Source: Bacillota bacterium (GTDB taxonomy: Bacteria; Bacillota; Clostridia; Peptostreptococcales; Anaerovoracaceae). Taken from it: a stretch of 10,359 nucleotides of DNA. The stretch spans positions 1 through 10,359 of the forward strand of contig JAEDMR010000061.1 in the NCBI GenBank assembly GCA_016302925.1. The letters run 5' to 3'. A model generated the notes under the pieces. The model had not been told where the DNA came from. It did no database searches and saw only the letters and a list, made by a program, of their open reading frames with translations. Positions 1 to 4,541 of the stretch are shown here, in pieces. Made by a program: the position numbers and the translations under genes. How positions within the stretch are numbered: the first letter of the stretch is position 1; every line of letters begins with the position of its first letter.

Positions 1-182
1 GGGCGAAGGAGCAGGCTGAGGAGTTCGGCCATTCCTTTGAAAGGGAGATCATCTATCTGTTTGTGCACAGCGTGCTCCATCTGCTGGGTTACGATCATAT
101 GGAGGAAGATGAGAAACGGATCATGCGCCGCCGGGAAGAGGAGGTCATGGAACGGATCGGATTAAAAAGGGAGGAAAATTGA
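1..182 (+). CDS. ybeY: Endoribonuclease YbeY, C-terminal fragment (5' end outside window)
   Basis: YbeY is a single-zinc metalloprotein needed for 16S rRNA 3'-end maturation and ribosome quality control in the cytoplasm. Only the last 59 codons are in the window; the frame is entered at base 3 and closes with TGA at 180-182. The fragment contains the family signature, H-x3-H-x5-H in HSVLHLLGYDH, whose three histidines bind the zinc. A charged Glu/Arg-rich helix follows, as is usual at the end of the family. The stop lies one base before the cdd start, so the two are almost certainly cotranscribed. ybeY upstream of era is a classic Firmicute arrangement. The identification is secure; the start and N-terminal half cannot be judged. 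Confidence 0.93.
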   Translation, partial: AKEQAEEFGHSFEREIIYLFVHSVLHLLGYDHMEEDEKRIMRRREEEVMERIGLKREEN

Positions 183-183
183 G

Positions 184-564
184 ATGAAGTACAGGGAACT
201 TTACCGACAGGCCGTGGAAATGATTCCGCTGGCCTACGCGCCGTTTTCCAAATTCAAGGTAGGCGCCGCCCTGCTGGGAAAGGACGGGAAGGTGTATACC
301 GGTGTCAATGTGGAGAACTCCTCGTTCGGAGGCACCATCTGCGCAGAGCGGACCGCCTTCGTCAAGGCCATTTCGGAAGGCTGCATGGAGTTTGAGGCCA
401 TCGCGGTGGTTTCGTCCGACGGAGAGGCATGGCCGTGCGGAATCTGCCGCCAGTTCATGAAGGAATTCTGCGAGGATGACTTCAAGATTATTACAGGAAA
501 CGATGAGGACTCCCTGCGGGTCTATACCATGGAAGAAATACTGCCGGAGGGATTCAGACTTTGA
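184..564 (+). CDS. cdd: Cytidine deaminase
   Basis: Cytidine deaminase hydrolyses cytidine and deoxycytidine to uridine and deoxyuridine plus ammonia in the pyrimidine salvage pathway. At 126 residues it matches the short, homotetrameric class. Visible motifs are the substrate-binding NVEN (residues 42-45), the zinc and catalytic-Glu motif CAER (Cys53, Glu55) and the second zinc motif PCGIC (Cys85, Cys88), so the three-cysteine zinc site and the proton-shuttling Glu are all present. The ATG at 184 is supported by AGGGAGG at 168-174, 9 nt upstream. The gene starts 1 nt after the ybeY stop and its TGA overlaps the era start by 4 nt, so translation is probably coupled. The undecaprenol/diacylglycerol kinase gene often seen between ybeY and cdd in Firmicutes is absent here. 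Confidence 0.96.
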   Translation: MKYRELYRQAVEMIPLAYAPFSKFKVGAALLGKDGKVYTGVNVENSSFGGTICAERTAFVKAISEGCMEFEAIAVVSSDGEAWPCGICRQFMKEFCEDDFKIITGNDEDSLRVYTMEEILPEGFRL

Positions 565-1460
565 AAACAGGATTTATCGGAATTATCGGACGGCCTAACG
601 TAGGCAAGTCCACTTTACTGAACGCGGTGCTGGGAGAGAAGATTGCCATCACCTCCAACAAGCCGCAGACCACCAGAAACACCATCCGGGGAATCTACAC
701 CCGGGAAGATGCTCCGGGCCGGGAAGGCTGCCAGATGGTATTCATCGACACGCCGGGCATTCATAAACCGCGGACCAAGCTGGGAAATTTCATGACGGAT
801 TCTGCCCTGAACACCTTCAAGGAGGTGGAGGTCATCCTGTTTCTGGTGGACAGTCCGCTGGAGAAGGGACCGGGGGACAGATACATTCTCGATCTGATCC
901 GGGATATTCCGACGCCGAAGCTTCTGGTTATCAACAAAATCGACAAGATGGACCCTGCGGTGTTCCGGGGGATGTTCGAGGCGTATGAGGCCATGGGCGT
1001 TTTTGACGGGGTATTCGGAATTTCGGCGCTGGAGGGAAAGAATGTCCCTGTGCTGCTCTCACGCATCGAGGATTTCCTGGAGGAGGGACCGATGTATTTC
1101 CCTTCCGACATGATCACCGATCATCCGGAACGGTTCATCGTCAGTGAAATCATACGGGAAAAGGTACTGATGTATCTGGAAGACGAAGTGCCTCATGGTG
1201 TGGCCGTGGAAATCGAAAGCTATGAAGAGGATGTGGACATTACCCGCATCGGTGCCGTGATTTACTGCGAGCGAAAATCCCATAAGGGTATCATCATCGG
1301 CAAGGAAGGAAAGAAGCTGAAGGGCATCGGCAAGAGTGCCCGCCTGGAGATTGAGGCACTGCTGGGCACGAAGGTCTATCTGCAGCTCTGGGTCAAGGTG
1401 AAGGAAAACTGGAGAGACTCAGACTTCGCCCTGTCTAACTTCGGCTATAAGGATCTGTAG
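561..1460 (+). CDS. era: GTPase Era
   Basis: Era is an essential GTPase that binds near the 3' end of 16S rRNA during assembly of the 30S subunit, at the inner face of the membrane or in the cytosol. The 299-residue length is normal. The G domain shows G1 GRPNVGKS (10-17), the switch I region with TTRN (37-40), G3 DTPG (63-66), G4 NKID (125-128) and G5 SAL (155-157). The C-terminal KH RNA-binding domain has its GKEG loop at 247-250, near the usual family position. The start is TTG at 561, which forms a TTGA overlap with the cdd stop; GGAGG at 546-550 lies 10 nt upstream and no in-frame ATG precedes the G1 motif. The rare start codon may tune its level relative to cdd. recO follows after 2 nt. 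Confidence 0.97.
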   Translation: MKTGFIGIIGRPNVGKSTLLNAVLGEKIAITSNKPQTTRNTIRGIYTREDAPGREGCQMVFIDTPGIHKPRTKLGNFMTDSALNTFKEVEVILFLVDSPLEKGPGDRYILDLIRDIPTPKLLVINKIDKMDPAVFRGMFEAYEAMGVFDGVFGISALEGKNVPVLLSRIEDFLEEGPMYFPSDMITDHPERFIVSEIIREKVLMYLEDEVPHGVAVEIESYEEDVDITRIGAVIYCERKSHKGIIIGKEGKKLKGIGKSARLEIEALLGTKVYLQLWVKVKENWRDSDFALSNFGYKDL

Positions 1461-1462
1461 TT

Positions 1463-2239
1463 ATGATTACCGATACAGAAGGTATCGTGCTGCGGCAGGT
1501 GCGCACGGTGGGAGGACGGCGGATGATCCTGCTGTTTTCCCGGAAATTCGGCAAGATCAACGTGGGAACCAGCATCAACGAGGGTGGGAAAAACAAGTCC
1601 GCACTGGCGGTGCGGCCCTTTACCAACGGAAGATACGAGCTGTTCAAAGGCCGGGAAAGCTACAACCTGAACAGCGGTCAGGTGCTGCAGAGCTTTTACC
1701 GGATCGGGGAAGACGTGGACAAGTATATGGCGGCAAGCTATGTGCTGGAGCTGACGGAGAAGCTCCTTCCGGAGGAGATGGCTCAGCCGCGGCTTTACCA
1801 GCTGCTGCTGGACTTCCTTGGGGAAATGGAGCAGCGGGAAAAGAAGCATGGAACCCTGGTCATGGCCTATCTGGTCAAGGCACTGGATATTCTGGGGACC
1901 ATGCCCTGCCTGAACCAGTGTACGGCCTGCGGATGCGGCGGTTCGGAACATCTGCATCTGTTTTCGGTGGAAGAAGGCGGTATGCTGTGTGATGCCTGCG
2001 GGCAGCAGCTTCGAAAAGAAAACGGCAGAGCGTTGATTTATGAGATAAATTTTGGTATAGTAGATATATTGAAGTATTTCCAGAAGCACCCGCTTTCGGA
2101 CTTCCGCAGGCTGGCGCTGGAGGAGAAGACGCTGGAGAAGCTGCAGCACATTCTGCGGCAGTATCTGGCATATCATCTGGATGTGAAAGAACTGAAAAGC
2201 GAAGTTTTTTTCGCAGAAGACCTGAAGTCATATGTATAA
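1463..2239 (+). CDS. recO: DNA repair protein RecO
   Basis: RecO is the recombination mediator that, with RecR and RecF, loads RecA onto SSB-coated single-stranded DNA and also anneals strands. The 258-residue protein begins with the family's OB-fold segment (about residues 1-80, opening with the typical TEGIVLRQ strand), followed by a helical region. It has a C-terminal four-cysteine zinc finger: Cys153 and Cys156 pair with Cys176 and Cys179. Cys149 and Cys158 are extra cysteines near the knuckle. ATG at 1463 is preceded by AAGGA at 1449-1453, and the gene starts 2 nt after the era stop. The era-recO order is standard in Firmicutes. The 3' part (about 2033-2090) is strikingly AT-rich compared with the rest of the gene and carries a promoter-like element, described separately. 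Confidence 0.95.
   Translation: MITDTEGIVLRQVRTVGGRRMILLFSRKFGKINVGTSINEGGKNKSALAVRPFTNGRYELFKGRESYNLNSGQVLQSFYRIGEDVDKYMAASYVLELTEKLLPEEMAQPRLYQLLLDFLGEMEQREKKHGTLVMAYLVKALDILGTMPCLNQCTACGCGGSEHLHLFSVEEGGMLCDACGQQLRKENGRALIYEINFGIVDILKYFQKHPLSDFRRLALEEKTLEKLQHILRQYLAYHLDVKELKSEVFFAEDLKSYV
2033..2061 (+). promoter_or_regulatory. Intragenic sigma-A-type promoter inside recO
   Basis: TTGATT at 2033-2038 and TATAGT at 2056-2061 are separated by exactly 17 bp. The -10 is extended by TGG (2053-2055), fitting the TGn rule of Gram-positive promoters. The predicted start near 2068 gives a leader of about 185 nt to the ATG at 2252. The patch is much richer in A+T than the surrounding recO codons. Seen: the hexamers, spacing and composition. 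Inferred: that it serves the downstream DUF4342 gene. Confidence 0.6.
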
Positions 2240-2246
2240 AGGAGGT
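2238..2246 (+). promoter_or_regulatory. Near-perfect Shine-Dalgarno of the DUF4342 gene
   Basis: AAAGGAGGT matches the 3' end of 16S rRNA over nine bases and sits 5 nt before the ATG at 2252. It is the best ribosome binding site in the window and overlaps the recO stop (2237-2239). Together with the private promoter it suggests that the downstream protein is made in larger amounts than RecO. Confidence 0.85.
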
Positions 2247-2251
2247 AAACC

Positions 2252-2920
2252 ATGGAAATTACATTAGAAAAGATCGAACTGGTAAAGGACAGAACCGGCG
2301 TATCCTATAAAGAAGCCAAAGATGCACTGGAAGCCGCAGACGGCAGCGTGGTGGACGCCATCATCGCCATCGAGGAAACCGTGGATGAAAAGCCGGCCAG
2401 AAAAGTGAATGCGGCAGCCAATGAAACCGTGGAAAAGATCAAGGAACTGGTGAAGAAAGGGAACATCTCCAAGATCACCATCAGCCGTGACGGAGATATT
2501 CTGCTGAATCTGCCGTTAAACGCAGGGATTCTGGGTGCCATTGTTGCTCCGTGGGGCGTGATTGCAGGTATCATTGCGGCCTTCGGTTTCAAATGCAAGA
2601 TCGAGCTGACCAAGGACGACGGCACTGTGATTGACATCAGCGAACGCGCAGAAGCCATCGGTAAGGAAGTGGCAGAAAAGGGATCCGTCGTCGTGGATGA
2701 TGTGGTGGCGAAAGGGACCGAAGCCTATAACAACATCAAGGATGCTGCTTCCGATAAAATTACGGAATTCAAGGCAAAGAAGGAAGATACCTTCGATGAT
2801 ATCGAAGAGGCAGCAGAAGCACTGGGCGACAAGATCGAAGATCTGCTGGACCAGGCGGAAGCAAAGCTGAACGATGCGGAAGATACGGATGAAGAAGAGG
2901 AAGAAAAGGACGACCTTTAA
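2252..2920 (+). CDS. DUF4342 domain protein with UBA/TS-N-like N-terminus, function unknown
   Basis: I recognise this as a DUF4342-type protein; its function is not known and I do not assign one. The first 42 residues look like a UBA/TS-N three-helix domain of the kind in EF-Ts and NAC (VKDRTGVSYKEAKDALEAAD, then a helix through about residue 42). Residues 59-130 form the DUF4342 core: a basic helix (IKELVKKGN), a beta pair, and a Gly/Ala/Ile-rich hydrophobic stretch at 91-112 with a central proline (VAPWGVIAG), long enough to touch or hairpin into a membrane. The remainder is predicted helical, Ala/Lys/Glu-rich, and ends in a very acidic tail (TDEEEEEKDD, 212-221). There is no signal peptide. 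The ATG is fixed by the strong ribosome binding site. The gene lies between recO and glyQS, 12 nt after recO, but probably also has its own promoter. A nascent-chain, ribosome or membrane-surface role is a guess from the UBA-like domain only. Confidence 0.85.
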   Translation: MEITLEKIELVKDRTGVSYKEAKDALEAADGSVVDAIIAIEETVDEKPARKVNAAANETVEKIKELVKKGNISKITISRDGDILLNLPLNAGILGAIVAPWGVIAGIIAAFGFKCKIELTKDDGTVIDISERAEAIGKEVAEKGSVVVDDVVAKGTEAYNNIKDAASDKITEFKAKKEDTFDDIEEAAEALGDKIEDLLDQAEAKLNDAEDTDEEEEEKDDL

Positions 2921-2981
2921 TTAATTAAGTTTTTTTACAGAAAACTTTACCAAAATAAGCGAAATGTAAGAAATTAAAAAA

Positions 2982-3003
2982 GAAAACAGGACTTCCGGTT
3001 TTC
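2982..3003 (+). terminator. Possible weak intrinsic terminator downstream of the DUF4342 gene
   Basis: GAAAAC (2982-2987) pairs with GTTTTC (2998-3003), and GG (2989-2990) pairs with CC (2995-2996) across one A-G mismatch, leaving an ACTT loop. An A-run precedes the hairpin. The Ts of the 3' arm are the only T tract, so the hairpin is weak. It may act as a poor terminator separating the DUF4342 transcript from glyQS, or may simply be structure in the leader. Confidence 0.3.
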
Positions 3004-3034
3004 TATACAAAAAAACGAAAAAATATTTTATAAT
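3004..3034 (+). promoter_or_regulatory. Candidate promoter for glyQS
   Basis: A consensus TATAAT lies at 3029-3034. The nearest -35-like hexamer is TATACA at 3004-3009 (4 of 6 matches to TTGACA), but the spacer is 19 bp, longer than ideal. Transcription would start near 3041, inside the AGGAGA ribosome binding site, leaving a leader of only about 12 nt. Either the -10 is not used or the mRNA has an unusually short leader. Confidence 0.35.
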
Positions 3035-3052
3035 TCAGGAGACAGGTTAAAA

Positions 3053-4456
3053 ATGAGCAAAGATGTAACGATGGATAAGATTGTGGCGTTAGCCAAGAAC
3101 AGAGGCTTCGTGTTCCCGGGTTCGGAAATTTACGGCGGCCTGGCCAATACATGGGATTATGGTCCTCTGGGCGTGGAGTTCAAAAACAACGTGAAAAAGG
3201 CGTGGTGGAGAAAGTTCGTTCAGGAGTCCAAATACAATGTAGGGCTGGATGCAGCCATCCTGATGAATCCGAAGACCTGGGTTGCTTCCGGTCATGTGGG
3301 CGGCTTCGCGGATCCGCTGATCGACTGCAAGAGCTGTAAAGCCAGATTCAGAGCCGACAAGCTGATCGAAGACTATCACGCACAGAAAGGAATCGAAGGC
3401 GTCACCGTGGACGGATGGAGCAATGAAAAGCTGGAAAGCTACATTGCGGAGAACAACATTCCATGTCCGGAATGCGGCAAGAGCGATTTCACCGGTATCC
3501 GTCAGTTCAATCTGATGTTCAAGACCTTCCAGGGTGTGACGGAAGATTCCAAGTCTGAGATTTATTTAAGACCGGAAACTGCACAGGGTATTTTCGTAAA
3601 CTTTAAGAATGTGCAGAGAACATCCAGAAAGAAAGTGCCGTTCGGCATCGCGCAGATCGGTAAATCCTTCCGGAACGAGATCACACCGGGGAACTTCACA
3701 TTCCGTACCAGAGAATTTGAGCAGATGGAGCTGGAGTTCTTCTGCAAACCGGGTACCGATCTGGAATGGTTCGCTTACTGGAAGGAATACTGCGTAAACT
3801 TCCTGAAGAGTCTGGGCATGAATATGGAAAATATCCGTACCAGAGATCACGAGAAGGAAGAGCTGTCTCACTACAGCAACGCGACTACGGACATTGAATA
3901 CCTGTTCCCATTCGGCTGGGGTGAATTATGGGGCATCGCTGACCGGACCGATTTCGATCTGACGCAGCACATCAACACCTCTGGCCAGGATCTGTCCTAT
4001 AACGATCCGGAAACCAACGAAAAGTATGTCCCTTATGTTATCGAACCATCACTGGGTGCGGACAGAGTTGCACTGGCCTTCCTGGTTGATGCATATACGG
4101 AAGAGGTTCTCACCGACGGAAACGGCAAGGAAGATACCCGCGTGGTCATGAAATTCCATCCGGCTCTGGCTCCGTTCAAGGCGGCTGTATTACCTCTTGC
4201 GAAGAAGTTATCACCAATCGCAGAGCCTATTCATGAAGAACTCTCGAAGTATTTCATGGTAGACTATGATGCAGCGGGTTCAATCGGTAAGAGATACAGA
4301 AGAGAAGACGAAATTGGAACTCCATTCTGCATTTGCGTTGACTTCGATACGGAGACAGACGGCTGTGTCACCATCCGTGACCGGGATACCATGGAACAGG
4401 TAAGAATTCCTGTATCCGAAGTGCGCTCCTACATCGAAGAAAGATTAGTATTCTAA
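3053..4456 (+). CDS. glyQS: Glycyl-tRNA synthetase, single-chain class II type
   Basis: This enzyme charges tRNA-Gly with glycine using ATP. It is the alpha2 homodimeric form found in Gram-positives, archaea and eukaryotes, not the alpha2beta2 GlyQ/GlyS form. The 467-residue length fits. Visible features are the N-terminal DYGPLG (35-40) and HVGGFADP (81-88) segments; a zinc-knuckle-like insertion with Cys92-x2-Cys95 and Cys138-x2-Cys141; class II motif 2 around GKSFRNEITP (203-212) continuing to the ELEFF strand at 226-230; motif 3 EPSLGADRVALAF (331-343); and a C-terminal anticodon-binding domain from about 370. The ATG at 3053 has AGGAGA at 3037-3042, 10 nt upstream. Codon use (AGA for Arg) is like ppdK and unlike era or the MoxR gene, as expected for a highly expressed gene. 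Confidence 0.97.
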   Translation: MSKDVTMDKIVALAKNRGFVFPGSEIYGGLANTWDYGPLGVEFKNNVKKAWWRKFVQESKYNVGLDAAILMNPKTWVASGHVGGFADPLIDCKSCKARFRADKLIEDYHAQKGIEGVTVDGWSNEKLESYIAENNIPCPECGKSDFTGIRQFNLMFKTFQGVTEDSKSEIYLRPETAQGIFVNFKNVQRTSRKKVPFGIAQIGKSFRNEITPGNFTFRTREFEQMELEFFCKPGTDLEWFAYWKEYCVNFLKSLGMNMENIRTRDHEKEELSHYSNATTDIEYLFPFGWGELWGIADRTDFDLTQHINTSGQDLSYNDPETNEKYVPYVIEPSLGADRVALAFLVDAYTEEVLTDGNGKEDTRVVMKFHPALAPFKAAVLPLAKKLSPIAEPIHEELSKYFMVDYDAAGSIGKRYRREDEIGTPFCICVDFDTETDGCVTIRDRDTMEQVRIPVSEVRSYIEERLVF

Positions 4457-4505
4457 GGCTGACACAGAAGCTGAGGAAACGCGGAACGCGGAGTGTGTAA
4501 GCCTT
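4455..4505 (+). promoter_or_regulatory. Long imperfect hairpin in the glyQS-ppdK spacer
   Basis: AAGGCT (4455-4460) pairs with AGCCTT (4500-4505), and ACACA (4462-4466) with TGTGT (4494-4498), separated by one G-A mismatch (4461/4499): 11 base pairs closing a 27-nt loop. The loop contains a perfect tandem repeat, ACGCGGA twice (4479-4492), which can itself fold as CGCG-GAA-CGCG (4480-4490). No T-run follows, so this is not a standard intrinsic terminator. It starts inside the glyQS stop codon and ends about 28 nt before the ppdK ribosome binding site (GGAGG, 4534-4538). A role in mRNA processing, stability or ppdK translation control is inferred only. Confidence 0.5.
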
Positions 4506-4541
4506 GGAGAGATGTCATTGATGTGACGGAAATGGAGGCTT

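Larger units (their letters stand above)
2921..3052 (+). other. AT-rich intergenic leader before glyQS; no T-box seen
   Basis: This 132-bp gap is strongly A+T-rich. It holds a 12-bp palindrome, TTAATTAATTAA at 2917-2928, overlapping the DUF4342 stop codon; a perfect 7-bp inverted repeat, AAGTTTT (2927-2933) and AAAACTT (2941-2947), with a 7-nt loop and a T-run (2930-2936); a second hairpin at 2982-3003; and a TATAAT at 3029-3034. I looked for the T-box anticodon-acceptor core (AGGGTGG followed by ACCGCG) and a Gly specifier loop and found neither; the space is also short for a T-box. Confidence 0.6.

Noticed and set aside
2917..2928. 12-bp palindrome TTAATTAATTAA
   Set aside because: Low-complexity AT sequence at the DUF4342 stop codon; the stem would be very weak and there is no reason to call it an operator.
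4512..4526. Four-codon leader ORF (ATG TCA TTG ATG TGA) before ppdK
   Set aside because: A GGAGAG lies directly against its ATG with no spacing, the frame is very short, and it has no codons suggesting an attenuation mechanism. Probably chance.
4494..4541. Possible intrinsic terminator or riboswitch before ppdK
   Set aside because: No T-run follows the hairpin and no known riboswitch core is recognisable; recorded only as an unexplained structure.
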